A stretch of 64,000 nt of DNA from Halorhodospira halochloris (GCF_002356555.2 NZ_AP017372.2:2210501-2274500); one strand, 5' to 3'. Shown: positions 35,808-44,676, counted from the first letter of the stretch. Notes: generated from the sequence alone by a model not told the origin. Program-made: numbers and translations.

Positions 35808-36505
35808 TGCAGGCCCGCTGGTTCAGCCAGCAAGGCCGCGAGCGTGCCCGCAACAGCGATGCCGCAGCAGTGGGTCAGCAAGGCCAGCACCTATTGGCGG
35901 TGCTGGTCGACGGTGCGGAAAAGGGGCCACGAGGCGCGGAACTGGCACGGCACTGGGCCGATACCGTGATGCAGGCGCTGGCCGAGGCATCCACTCGCTC
36001 GCAGGCAACGGTTGGTGCACGCCTCAGACAGGCACATGCCCAGCTCCGCCACGACTTTCTCCACGATATCGCCAGCTACTGCATGGTCAGCCTCGACCTG
36101 GAGACGCTGGCGATGCACGTCTGGCACTGTGGTGACTGTCGTGTAGGCCTGCGGCGTCCGACCAAGACGCGCTGGCTGACCACGCCACACCTCCTGGTAC
36201 ATCAGCCCGGCCTGCCATCTTCATGCTCACCTGAAGAGCAAGAACGCCGGGAACAGCAGCTAACCCGGAGCCTGAACGCCAGGCGTTTCTGCCCTCCCGA
36301 GAACCACGTTTTTTCGCTGTGTCAGGACCAAACGCTGCTGCTCAGCACCGATGGCTACTGGCAGGAGCATCTTGAAGCAGGTACGCCACGCGACTGCTTG
36401 CAGGACGATGCCAGTCTTCTCACCTTGCCGGTCAGACCCGGATCGCTTGCTCACGTCGAGCAGGCGTCGGATACCGACAATCTCAGGTACGTTTCACCTG
36501 CATAA
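35807..36505 (+). CDS. PP2C-family serine/threonine phosphatase
   Basis: 232 residues. The PP2C metal-site motifs are present in order: RERARNSDAAAV near residue 11, LVDGAEKG near residue 34 (usually DGMGG), HCGDCRVGL near residue 105 (usually GDSR), LLLSTDGYW near residue 172 and DDASLLTLP near the end. PP2C enzymes are metal-dependent protein phosphatases. Its start overlaps the nucleotidyltransferase stop, so a linked role such as resetting a phosphorylated toxin or antitoxin is plausible but unproven. No kinase gene is present. Confidence 0.85.
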   Translation: MQARWFSQQGRERARNSDAAAVGQQGQHLLAVLVDGAEKGPRGAELARHWADTVMQALAEASTRSQATVGARLRQAHAQLRHDFLHDIASYCMVSLDLETLAMHVWHCGDCRVGLRRPTKTRWLTTPHLLVHQPGLPSSCSPEEQERREQQLTRSLNARRFCPPENHVFSLCQDQTLLLSTDGYWQEHLEAGTPRDCLQDDASLLTLPVRPGSLAHVEQASDTDNLRYVSPA

Positions 36506-36644
36506 TCGCGGCCCCCCGGTCCGGAGCTGACCTAATCTCCTGCATTTGCTTTTTGGCCGCTGACACGAGTGAGACCCTTGATCCAGGCCGGGATATGACG
36601 TCTTTTAACTCAACACGTTACGACAGATGTTGACATTTCCACAG

Positions 36645-37292
36645 CTATCTGTAGACTACCCCGTCGTAGCTATAGGCGGATCTGCGCCTCAAGCTCTTTG
36701 GATATAGCCATATCCTTACACTCCATATGCTCGGCGAGATGAGCGCAGAAACATGCGCCTCGGGCTTAGCGCAAGGCAATTCTCGCCGGATCTCAGGGAC
36801 CCGAGGGGCGCAACGGCTCGCGGCGAGAATAGCGGCGCAGGGTATTTGTGCGGACAAATACCGAGCACGGGCGAGCGCAGAAGTCACAGCGCGGGGCGCT
36901 CTCTGTAGTCGGCGCGCTTGCTGATAATCGGGCCGCTGAACAGGCCGTGCTCGAGCTTGGTTATCTGGCTGCGAGAGCTTAAGTGAAGCATCACTATCAA
37001 CAGGTGTGGAACCCTGATGCGTCACTTTTTTGTCTCGGCTTAGGGATAGGGATAGGGGTCGAGTCCGGGCCCTGGCTCGATAACGACTCTGGCGCTCTGC
37101 ATGCTTGGCTTTGCCTCGCCTAGAGTCTTGATAACGCCTACCCGCCTCGCGCAGGGACTGGCGGCGGGCAGCAGTTGCGCATTGCTGACTACAGTAGCGA
37201 TTGCCGCGATCGCATTGACTGCAGATCATGACCTGTCGATTGCAGCAATCGCAAAAGAAAAGTCGGCGGGTCAATGCTTTAGGCTGGTTCAT
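36645..37292 (-). CDS. Zinc-ribbon-like protein of the kind found beside mobile elements
   Basis: 215 residues from the ATG at 37292. The N-terminus has seven Cys in pairs (FFCDCCNRQVMICSQCDRGN then RYCSQQCATAARR), a probable zinc-binding module. It is followed by an Arg-rich stretch (REAGRRYQDSRRGKAKHAER, then QSRYRARARTR) and KVTHQGS. I recall this arrangement in hypothetical proteins encoded near transposases but cannot name a family. The C-terminal 90 residues are low-complexity Arg/Ala/Ser and may be out-of-frame read-through. Confidence 0.55.
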   Translation of the reverse strand: MNQPKALTRRLFFCDCCNRQVMICSQCDRGNRYCSQQCATAARRQSLREAGRRYQDSRRGKAKHAERQSRYRARARTRPLSLSLSRDKKVTHQGSTPVDSDASLKLSQPDNQARARPVQRPDYQQARRLQRAPRAVTSALARARYLSAQIPCAAILAASRCAPRVPEIRRELPCAKPEAHVSALISPSIWSVRIWLYPKSLRRRSAYSYDGVVYR

Positions 37293-38531
37293 CGGGGCGC
37301 TTATCCAGGTAAATTGCAAACACTGGACAACGGCGCTAAACCCGAGGATACTGATAAGTGCCGTGTCGCAGGACGCGGTGGGCGTGGCATCAGGAGGGTT
37401 GTCAGCCTCTGGTTACCTGATGTCGCGTCGCCCTTACTACTTGCCTACCGATTCTCACCCTCTTATAAGCAAATCTCCATTACTTTTAGCTGCATAAGCA
37501 ATAGCTCTGTGGACTTGTGGACGAGCGCTTCGCGCCGCCCTGAGCCCTACGGGCCGTGTGGACAGCCCGTGGACAACCCTGCGGGTTGCCCACCGCCTGC
37601 CCACACTCTCAGGGCTCTCGCCCACAGGGCCCACAGAGCCAGTTACTGGTTTATAAGGAAAAGAAGGGACAAGCGAAAGCAGAAATCGACACAGTGTGTG
37701 GTAGCTAGTCTTAGCTTTTAGCTACCCAGTAGTTATGCGTGTTCTTGAATCCTCCGCCAAATATGTACGGATTTTGGCAGCCAACAACATACGAGGCGCT
37801 ACGGGCGCGGGGCGCCGATCTCGAGCTCCGGGCCCTGCCGCCGCGGGATCCCGCCGCCGCGGGCCGGCGCGGCCGGGTCGCCTTCCACGTCGCGGGCCGC
37901 CGGGCGCACTACCTCGACGGCGAGCGCTTTGAGGTGGTGGCGGCCGACGGCAGCCGGCGGGAGCTGCCCCGGGAGGTCGCGGCTGAGGCGCTGGCCGGCG
38001 CCCAGGGGACCGACGCACCCTAGGCGCGGTTTTCCCCAGAACCTGTGGAAAAGTCTGTGGAGGAGACGCAGGGTCCCGGCGCAATGAGCAGGCTCGGGGC
38101 CCGCTGAGCAATCGGTGACCAAGAGCCGATCCCGTCCATAATCAGGATCTTGCACTTGACATTCGGCGTGGCGCGGCTCTCGGAGCGTTGCGTTCTCCGC
38201 CTGTGCAGAATCGCGTAGCGCGTGCAACGGGCACACGGGGCAGTGTCAGCACGATCCGCTCTTCGCCCTCTCGGCGAGACCAGCGACCTCACCGGGCACG
38301 CAGACTTGCTCACATAGCGAACGGGCCAAACCGCGGTTCTAGTGGGTAAGCGGGTCGGCGGAGCGGAACGCATGCCGGCGGTGCACGCGAAGTGGCGATT
38401 GCCCACCATCAGGCACTGCTAGCGCTTTCATGGTTGCCCCCTTTGATATGCACCCTTCTTGTCTACTTGTGATGGACGTTTCAGATCCTCATCAAAGATC
38501 CACGTGACAGGCTCTTTGCTTATGTGCGATT
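37293..38531. other. Long region without a convincing gene
   Basis: 37500-37600 is dense in GTGGAC words (tgtggacttgtggacgag, gtgtggacagcccgtggaca). A GC-rich frame at 37739-38023 (94 codons, Arg/Ala-rich) could be a gene tail but is not recognised. The stretch 37757-37797 resembles 42397-42431. 38031-38125 contains TTTTCCACA-type words and resembles 40535-40630. From 38130 to 38531 nothing is recognised, apart from the expected abiE promoter near the end. Confidence 0.45.
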
Positions 38532-39362
38532 ATGTCTACTATGAGTAGACAAAAAAGAGACAACCTCAAGAGGTTGCTGGAAGCGGTGCCCGCAGGCTTC
38601 CTTGTGGACTCTGCTTGGCTGGAGCGCCACGGCATAGGCCGCCGCTCGACCTATGCCTACGTCAAGAACGGCTGGCTGACACGCGTCCATCGCGGCGTCT
38701 TCCGACGCCCCGCGCCAAACGCCCCCAAGACCGGCGTAATCGACTGGAAGGTCTGCCTGCTCTCGATGCAATACGTTATGGGCTACGATGTCCATGTTGG
38801 CGGCACGAGCGCCCTCGGGCAGCACGGCTTCGACCATTATCTGCATCTGGGCAGCAACGTACCGGTTCGGGTCTATGGGGACGCCATACCAACCTGGCTC
38901 GTCAGATTGCCCCTGAGCGCCCCGATAGAAACCCGCAGAACATCTTTGTTCGTGGATCGCGCCCTCGGTCTGACCAAGGACAATAAAGATGCGGCAACCA
39001 TCCTGTCATGGGACTGGCAACTGAGGATTTCATCTCCCGAACGGGCGGTAATGGAAGCCATGGACGAGCTGCCGACGCATGAGACCTTTCACAACCTCGA
39101 CAGGATCTTCGAAAGCCTGACAACACTGCGCCCGCGCACACTCTCGGCGCTGCTGCACAGCTGCAAGAAAATCAAGGTCAAGCGCTTGTTTTTCGTCTTC
39201 GCCGACCGCCACGACCACCCTTGGCGCAAGCGCTTGGATGCGGAAGAATTCAACCTCGGGAGCGGCGACCGTGCACTGGTCAGTGGCGGCAGGATGCACC
39301 CGCGCTATCGCATCATGGTGCCAGAAGATTTCGTAAAGCCGGAGGTAAGCGATGGCGCGTAA
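38532..39362 (+). CDS. abiEi: AbiEi antitoxin (type IV toxin-antitoxin)
   Basis: 276 residues. The N-terminal winged helix (about residues 10-55; GFLVDSAWLERHGIGRRSTY then VKNGWLTRVHRGVFRRP) and the C-terminal domain with RISSPERAVMEAMDELPTHE near residue 170 identify AbiEi. It represses the operon and antagonises the nucleotidyltransferase toxin AbiEii without binding it. It overlaps the next gene by 11 bases, the normal AbiE arrangement. Intact, although its toxin partner is frameshifted. Confidence 0.92.
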   Translation: MSTMSRQKRDNLKRLLEAVPAGFLVDSAWLERHGIGRRSTYAYVKNGWLTRVHRGVFRRPAPNAPKTGVIDWKVCLLSMQYVMGYDVHVGGTSALGQHGFDHYLHLGSNVPVRVYGDAIPTWLVRLPLSAPIETRRTSLFVDRALGLTKDNKDAATILSWDWQLRISSPERAVMEAMDELPTHETFHNLDRIFESLTTLRPRTLSALLHSCKKIKVKRLFFVFADRHDHPWRKRLDAEEFNLGSGDRALVSGGRMHPRYRIMVPEDFVKPEVSDGA

Positions 39363-40252
39363 AACCTATGAAGCCCAGGTTGCGCTGCTCGTCCGCATAC
39401 TCCCGCATGTCGCCAACGAACCGATCTTCGCCCTCAAGGGTGGGACGGCGATCAACCTGTTCTACCGCGACCTGCCACGCCTGTCGGTCGATATCGACCT
39501 GACCTACTTGCCGATCAAGGATCGCGAGACTAGCCTCGCCGAATCAATGAAGCGATGGATCGCCTTGCATTATCCATCGAAGACGCTATCGTGGGCGCCA
39601 AAACCCAACTCATCAAGGTCGGAGGTGGTACCACACGCTTGCTTGCCCGTCTCAAAAGCGCCGAAATCAAAGTCGAGACCTCCCCCGTCATGCGTGGCGT
39701 CGTCCATGAACCAGAATCCCGCGCAGTTACCGAGGCCGTCGAAGATGAATTTGGGTACGCGGAGATGCAGATCGCCGCATTCGAAGACCTGTTCAGCGGA
39801 AAGCTCCACGCCGCCCTCGATCGCCAGCATCCACGCGACATCTATGACATCAAGCTACTCTACGAGCACGAAGGGATCACGGACGATCTATTCCGCACCT
39901 TCCTGATTTACATTGCCAGCTCACCACGCCCGGTGCACGAACTTCTCAATCCGAATCTTATTGATCTTGACAGGAATTTGAGGGGATGACGAAGACACCC
40001 GTCACCCTTAACGAACTCCTATTAACCCGCAAGAAGGTGGTCACGGACATCCAATCCCGCTTAGGCGAGGATGCGAAACGCTTTCTGGTCAGCCTGCATG
40101 ACGGCGCGCCCGACTTCGATATCATCGACCGCCCGCAGGCAGCCAATCTGCCCGCTGTGCGCTGGAAGATTCTGAACATCAAGAAATTGATGACTGAAAA
40201 CCCCGAAAAACACGCCGAACAGCTTACCCAACTTGAGGAATTGCTCGGGTGA
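39352..40252 (+). pseudogene. abiEii: AbiEii nucleotidyltransferase toxin with two single-base deletions
   Basis: The first frame (from 39352) gives AKGG-type core FALKGGTAINLFYRDLPRLS and the acids VDIDLTYLP, then is lost near 39545, where inserting one A in gccgaatcaatg would restore AEINEAMDRLALSIEDAIV. The second frame (39555-39987) is lost near 39975, where adding one T in aggaatttgagg restores DRNFEGMTKTPVTLNEL. The third frame (39986-40252) supplies the normal C-terminus (FLVSLHDGAPDFDIIDRPQA, LPAVRWKILNIKKL). All parts of a full-length toxin are present. Either the toxin is recently dead or two homopolymer-length errors exist in the assembly. Confidence 0.88.
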
Positions 40253-40295
40253 CGTTATCCATCGCGGCATAAAATCCTTTTTGGTGATCGAAGAG

Positions 40296-40530
40296 CATCA
40301 GTGCTCGTGCTCGCGCATCACCCGCAGAACCCGCTTGCGGGAGGTGTAGACCCCGCGCAGCTGGCGCAGCTTGGCCCAGACCTTGCGGTGGCCCTCGCCG
40401 GTGAACGCGCTGCCCTGGATGAGCGCCCGGATCTCCTGGTGCAGCTGCTCGTCGCTCAGCCTCGGCCGGGGCCCCGGCCTGCGCTTGCGATGAGCCTGTG
40501 CAGCGCGCTGTGCGCATGCAGCTTGCTGTC
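40296..40530 (-). pseudogene. IS3-family transposase orfB fragment
   Basis: Minus-strand translation ends SAFTGEGHRKVWAKLRQLRG VYTSRKRVLRVMREHEH before the stop, preceded by RLSDEQLHQEIRALIQG. This is the N-terminal HTH region of IS3-family OrfB, and the catalytic DDE part is missing. Confidence 0.8.
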
Positions 40531-41041
40531 ATTGTTCACAAAAACTGTGGAAAACTCTGTGGAGACAACCCCACAAGCCCTGACTCCTGCAGCTTAAAGG
40601 CTTGCTGAGTAATCTTTGACCAGTAGCCTATAAGAGAACCGAAAATCAATCTGTTAGGGGCAACTGAAGTCATGGCAGTTATCACATGCCGTAACTCAGT
40701 AGATAAGAGCGTAGCGTAGCCATCTTCTGTGCAAAAAGACCTAACGCCAAGTCTGCTAGCAAAGTTTTTGAGCGTAATTGGAGCAAGCTCGGCACCATAA
40801 CCGCCAAAGCATGGGGGAAATGCGAAGCAAGGTAGCCTGGAAGTGGGTTCTGCTTGAGTGAGCATAGACGGGTCATCCTTGAGTCCTGTTGTCAGCGCCT
40901 CTGTCCCTGGGCACTTAGTTGTGATCGGTGGAATACTAAACCTAACTTCTGTGCTTCGCTAGCCCCAGTGTGAATTTTTTGTAACCCACACCCCCACCTA
41001 CTAACCAATCGATCAACGATCCTGTGGGGGTTAGGGGTAGG
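40531..41041. other. No convincing gene; R1-like DnaA-box words
   Basis: 40547-40566 (aactgtggaaaactctgtgg) contains a TTTTCCACA match on the minus strand and resembles 38046-38068 and the inside of R1. A minus-strand frame near 40892-41122 (GVVHLVQGGGAPDAHQ, INESKPTPN) resembles the low-complexity linkers of plasmid or phage helix-turn-helix proteins but has no complete gene. Confidence 0.4.
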
Positions 41042-41162
41042 TTTAGATTCATTTATAGATTCAGTTCTAGATTGGTGTGCATCTGGTGCACCACCCCCCT
41101 GCACGAGATGCACTACCCCCATGCAGCAGGTGCACTACCCTAATGTGCCTGATGCACCATGC
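41042..41162 (+). repeat. AT-rich direct repeats followed by four iteron-like repeats
   Basis: 41042-41073 contains three TAGATT units at about 12-base spacing. 41078-41162 contains four units of 21-22 bases with a core like RTGCACYACCCCC (41078, 41099, 41121, 41142). AT-rich repeats next to two-turn iterons resemble a plasmid replication origin. The alternative is that the repeats are codons of a Gly/Ala/His linker on the minus strand (VVHLVQGGGAPDA). No Rep gene is recognised nearby. Confidence 0.5.
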
Positions 41163-41241
41163 AGCTAACCCCAAAGCCAATATTTTCATACTCACGAATT
41201 ATGCTAGCTTCGCGTTTAGGCAAGCAGATAGAAAGCAGAGT

Positions 41242-41802
41242 ATGGCTACCGAACCTCTCCGTGTAGACAGCATCCTCCTCCCAAGCGGTGGACGCATTGG
41301 GATGACGCTCTGCCCTGGCAAAATCGGGCCCGGGCGAGTCCATCCTTGGCAACGCAAGCTCGATGATGATATCGAAAGCATCGTGCAGTGGGGTGCGAGC
41401 CGGGTAGTCACCTTGATGGAAAACAGCGAGCTCGTCAGTTTTGGGGTTGGCGATTTAGGCGCCCGAATTCGCGAACGACTTGGCGATCACTGCTGGCATC
41501 ACCTGCCGATAATCGACGGCTCGGTGCCTAGCGCCAAGGCGGAGAAGAACTGGGAGCCTATTGCTGACGACCTGCACTCCTGCTTGGGCGCAGGAGAAAG
41601 GATCTGCATACACTGCCTCGGCGGTCTGGGACGTACTGGAGTTATAGCCTGCCGGCTGCTTGTCGAACTTGGTTTCAGCCCTGATGAAGCTCTCGGCCGA
41701 GTCCGGCAGGCCCGCCCCGGGGCAGTTGAAACCAAAGAGCAGCTGGATTACGTTACGAGACTGCCTGAGCTTCCAGCGGTTCAGAAGAGAATTAGCAATT
41801 AG
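41242..41802 (+). CDS. Tyrosine/dual-specificity phosphatase-like protein
   Basis: 186 residues from the ATG at 41242. The PTP-loop HCLGGLGRTG (HCx5R) lies near residues 122-131, with the preceding acidic loop in IIDGSVPSAKAEKNWEPIAD near residue 90 and a helical tail (YVTRLPELPAVQKRIS). It resembles the CDKN3/KAP-like phosphatases that often sit beside ADP-ribosylglycohydrolase genes, though none is here. Fragments of this gene are found at 8507-8580, 9206-9256 and 28460-28505, so the gene has been copied piecemeal. Confidence 0.85.
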   Translation: MATEPLRVDSILLPSGGRIGMTLCPGKIGPGRVHPWQRKLDDDIESIVQWGASRVVTLMENSELVSFGVGDLGARIRERLGDHCWHHLPIIDGSVPSAKAEKNWEPIADDLHSCLGAGERICIHCLGGLGRTGVIACRLLVELGFSPDEALGRVRQARPGAVETKEQLDYVTRLPELPAVQKRISN

Positions 41803-41929
41803 CGCTTGCCAAAAAATCTCTGTGGTATGCTCCAGCTTCTAGCAGACGACATGCAGGCACGGAAAACCCGCCACTAAGCAGCTCGGGTCGGGCGGCCCGC
41901 CCCGGCGTAGCCGGAGCTTGACATTTGTA
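41803..41929. other. Spacer with GC-rich hairpin
   Basis: Near 41882-41922 the sequence gtcgggcggcccgccccggc is followed by gtagccggagc, with several self-complementary stretches that could form a terminator-like stem for the phosphatase gene. There is no T-tract. Confidence 0.35.
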
Positions 41930-42333
41930 TGTCAATACCAATTAGTCACGTAAGTTATACACAAGTCTAAATGCTTGCGATGAGGATCAATAATCAGCCC
42001 GCGATAAAGTGCAAAATCCACTTTTTGGCCTGGATGACGGTCATAACTCACTGATCTTAATGTTCTAACTGCTTTTCTGAACAAAAACTATCCAACCTCG
42101 CCAAATGCCCGTTATGCTTAGCCAGATCGAAAATCTCCACAAAGTTTTCCACAGCTTTTGTGGACAACTTCAGTAGCTCTCCCGCCTTCTGACCCACCCT
42201 ACTCTAAGGCCGCGCCTACCCTTAGGCTCTCCAATGGACATGAGCAATCAAGCATCTCCTTTACCGCTCAGCCGCCACTCTCCCCTCCTCTCTCGCTTGC
42301 TCCGTGCACCCCATCTATCTACCATGTCCGTTC
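41930..42333 (+). repeat. CRISPR-trailer repeat R1, copy 3 (no CRISPR repeat attached)
   Basis: 404 bases matching 26768-27191, including TTGACATTTGTATGTCAA (palindromic ends), a DnaA-box-like TTATACACA (41953-41961) and TTTTCCACA (42143-42151). Unlike the other copies it is not preceded by a CRISPR repeat. Confidence 0.75.
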
Positions 42334-42444
42334 ATAATACACCTTCCCGAGACATGGACGGGTGCGGTCAGATTCCTCTAAAAGAATCCTTCACCAATTA
42401 TGTACGTATTTTGGCAGCCAACAACATACGGGTGGTGAGTCTAG

Positions 42445-42530
42445 TTGAGATGCTTTATAAGCGCGCGTAAGTTAGCGGCAGCATTTGATGAACCAGAGCA
42501 ATGTGTCCGTTACCATTGGACCACAACATC
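42445..42530 (+). repeat. Dispersed 90-base repeat, copy 1
   Basis: Shares gcgcgcgtaagttagcgg and ccagagc..tgtccgttacc with 51303-51400. The minus strand could encode NGHIALVHQMLPLTYARL, perhaps the end of a transposon-encoded protein. Unrecognised. Confidence 0.45.
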
Positions 42531-42568
42531 CCGAAGCTGTACCGTTGGGTACCGACCTCAGCGAATGC

Positions 42569-42606
42569 CCTAGCGTACGATTTTTTCCTTTTTCTGAGAG
42601 GGCCCC
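42569..42606 (-). repeat. 38-base Tn3-family terminal inverted repeat
   Basis: Ends in GGGCCCC and contains TTTTTTCCTTTTTCTGAGA, as at 50911-50948. It is the inverse of 50668-50705 and a near match to 46833-46870. The layout (GGGG end, AGAAAA core, CGTACGCTAAG end) is that of Tn21/Tn3-type inverted repeats. Here it abuts, and supplies, the stop codon of the RES gene. Confidence 0.82.
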
Positions 42607-43308
42607 TAGTAGTTCGTTTCCCGGAGTTCGACGACGGCCGTGATCCGCTGACCATCCCAGCGATATTCGAAGTGCTTCCCCTGGCGCGTCGGGCCAAGTG
42701 CCGGAGGGCGGAATACGGCGGCACAGTCGCCTCCCTCCTGGTCTCTGACGCTGGGGTAGGCCAGTCCGTAATGATCGTGCATGCGGGCAATCGCGCCGAG
42801 CCGTTGGCTGTTGGCATAGCTGTCGGGATCTAGGTACGAGGTGGCCAAGTTGGTATCACCGCGCAGGTCGAGCAGGTCGGCGTCGAGTTCCGCGATGTAA
42901 ACGCGCATCTCCACCGCCATGGGTGGCTCATTGGACTCGGCTTGGAAGCGCTCACGATGGTATCGCGTCTCAGCGACGGCCGTGCGCTCATTGTCTGCGC
43001 AGTAGTACACGCCGAAGCTGCAATCGGTGAACCGGCTGGGCCGCGGATAACACAGGGCGGCCATGATCGGTGACCATCTCGGCCCGTAACGCCGATCCTC
43101 CTGCTTGATCAGGTGGATTTCGCCCGCCTCTTCGCGTAAGCGGTTTGCTGTCAGGCCCTCGAGTTCGTTCAATGCATCGAGATCAGCGGGATCACCGGCA
43201 ATGCCCTCGAACAGGGCAATTGGAGGGAAGCGAGAGGTAACGATGCGGTACGATCACGGCCAGAGGACCGGGGAAACAGGGAACAGGTCGCACTCGTCAG
43301 CCACGGGC
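42606..43308 (-). pseudogene. RES-domain toxin gene with nonsense codon near its 5' end
   Basis: The natural start appears to be a GTG near 43308 overlapping the antitoxin gene (VPVADECDLFPVSPVLWP), but an in-frame TGA lies at 43256-43254. After it the family sequence resumes (SYRIVTSRFPPIALFEGIAG). The remaining frame can only restart at a TTG at 43172, giving 188 residues without the conserved SRFPP block. Later RES motifs are intact (RYGPRWSPIMAALCYPRPSR, FGVYYCADNERTAVAETRYH). RES toxins deplete NAD+. The 3' end runs into a Tn3 terminal repeat at 42606 and may be clipped by a few residues. Confidence 0.8.
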
Positions 43309-43680
43309 ACCGTCCAGATGCTGGCGCACCGCCACGAGATCGCCCACCTGACCTCCCAGCATGCGCTCAAGTGGGGTGTGTCCGGCGAACAAGGGGTTCG
43401 TGTTCGGGCGTCGTACCCAGCTGTTCGCAGCGTCCTCGCGCGGAAGCAGGATGTGCAAATTCTTGTGGATCCCCAGGATCAACGACAACCGCTCTAGGTG
43501 GTTTACGTCGAGACTGGCGCGCTCGGGGTTGCGCTTCCACCGCCGGTAGGTGCTTTCCGGGGCGCCGAGTAGCCGCGCGGCCTGGGTTTCAGTAAGCCCC
43601 CATGCGCGGGCAATGTTGGGATAGGCGCGAAGGCCGGCGGCACCGAGCTGATGCTGCTTTCGAGCGGTCATCTGTTGCAT
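43297..43680 (-). CDS. Xre/MbcA/ParS-type antitoxin (DUF2384)
   Basis: 127 residues. The Xre-like helix-turn-helix lies about residues 25-50 (ARAWGLTETQAARLLGAPES then TYRRWKRNPE), and the C-terminal toxin-binding region is typical (SWVRRPNTNPLFAGHTPLER MLGGQVGDLVAVRQHLDGARG). It neutralises RES toxins and represses the operon. The gene lies just upstream of, and overlaps, the damaged RES gene. An alternative start is at 43671. Intact. Confidence 0.9.
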   Translation of the reverse strand: MQQMTARKQHQLGAAGLRAYPNIARAWGLTETQAARLLGAPESTYRRWKRNPERASLDVNHLERLSLILGIHKNLHILLPREDAANSWVRRPNTNPLFAGHTPLERMLGGQVGDLVAVRQHLDGARG

Positions 43681-43769
43681 GGCGTATACCCGAGATCTCG
43701 TTCAGTATTCCTTTATTGTACATCCAAGTAAGCTTTCACGGCAAAAAATCGCTCATTTGGTCGATGTTT

Positions 43770-43890
43770 GTTTTTGGGGAGCGCGTCAATCTGTATGGGC
43801 GGTTCGATCTCGATATGAGTACCCGGCGCGACCTGTCGTGGTCGAGATGGCCCCTGGTGACACGACTGTTGGGCCTACCCCTACTACCGA
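43770..43890 (+). pseudogene. Tn3-family tnpA 3' end, copy 3
   Basis: Plus-strand frame reads GERVNLYGRFDLDMSTRRDL then RWPLVTRLLGLPLLP, matching the tail of the tnpA fragments at 9518, 11589, 50580 and 52488, with the shared terminus in inverse orientation (gttgggcctacccc). Only the last 40 or so codons are present. Confidence 0.6.
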
Positions 43891-44046
43891 ACCTAACAGG
43901 CAATAGTTACCCTTCGGCGTTTGTTGAGTCGGCCCGGGGAGCCTATCCAGAGCCGCTCTAAGAACCTTGCGTGACATACTGGCTTCTCCTTGCTGGCGAC
44001 CTTGGGTTCTCACAGTTCTACTTCATAGAGACATCCAGCGAAAAAA

Positions 44047-44497
44047 CCATCGGCCAAGAAGTGACCAAGGCTAAGCGACACGAGGGGACGCTCCTGTAAG
44101 ATTTTCTAGGTATGAAGAGTTTGGTGAAGGATTTACAAATTCCTTTACAACATATACGTTTACCTTGTGAGCCCTCCCCCCGGGCCATGCTAACGACCAA
44201 TGCCGGAGTGATTCGGCAGTGGTTATGGCTATTTCGGGATGGCACGCGCGAAATTGCACGGGCCCGGCGGTAGCGTGGTCAGTGTTGAAGGTTATATGAC
44301 CTACTGTCCACAGAACGGACCCTTAAAGCGCTCTAGCCTAACTTGGTTACAGACGGTATGATCCAGTATAGGTGTTGGAGTTCTTTAAAAATGAGAATGG
44401 AGTGCAGATGCCAGCGTATGTTAAGTATTCGGGCACCTCGATTTCTGTCAAACCCCCTTGTAGATATCTGTTTTGAAAGGGCTTATAGAGCCGAGGA
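44047..44497 (+). promoter_or_regulatory. CRISPR leader B
   Basis: About 450 bases similar to leaders A and C up to the first repeat. Its left half is more diverged than A versus C. It includes the same gtgttggagttctttaaaaa segment and the final gccgagga. The candidate promoter TTGGTT/TATAGG of leader A is conserved here. Confidence 0.8.
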
Positions 44498-44676
44498 GTC
44501 TGAATCTGGCCCTGTTTGAGAAGGGATTAAGACCCTGCGGGCGGCTTTCTTTACCTCCCTTCGGCACTGTCTGAATCTGGCCCTGTTTGAGAAGGGATTA
44601 AGACTTTTTGACACCGGCTAATCGTCTACGCGATAGCCCTGTCTGAATCTGGCCCTGTTTGAGAAGGGATTAAGAC
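44498..44676 (+). CRISPR. CRISPR array B, 3 repeats and 2 spacers
   Basis: Repeats at 44498-44533, 44569-44604 and 44641-44676, all identical to the array C consensus; spacers of 35 and 36 bases. No repeat is degenerate, unlike arrays A and C. No cas gene is nearby. Confidence 0.95.

Noticed and set aside
34446-36505. NTase operon as a CBASS system
   Set aside because: The NTase has AbiEii-type motifs, not those of CD-NTases, and there is no effector with a membrane or nuclease domain, only a PP2C.
37739-38023. 94-codon GC-rich frame as a gene
   Set aside because: The sequence is Arg/Ala-rich with no family resemblance, starts within a dispersed 40-base repeat, and could equally be the tail of a lost gene.
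41078-41162. Iteron-like repeats as a CRISPR array
   Set aside because: The units are 21-22 bases with no spacers between them and differ from the 36-base repeat.
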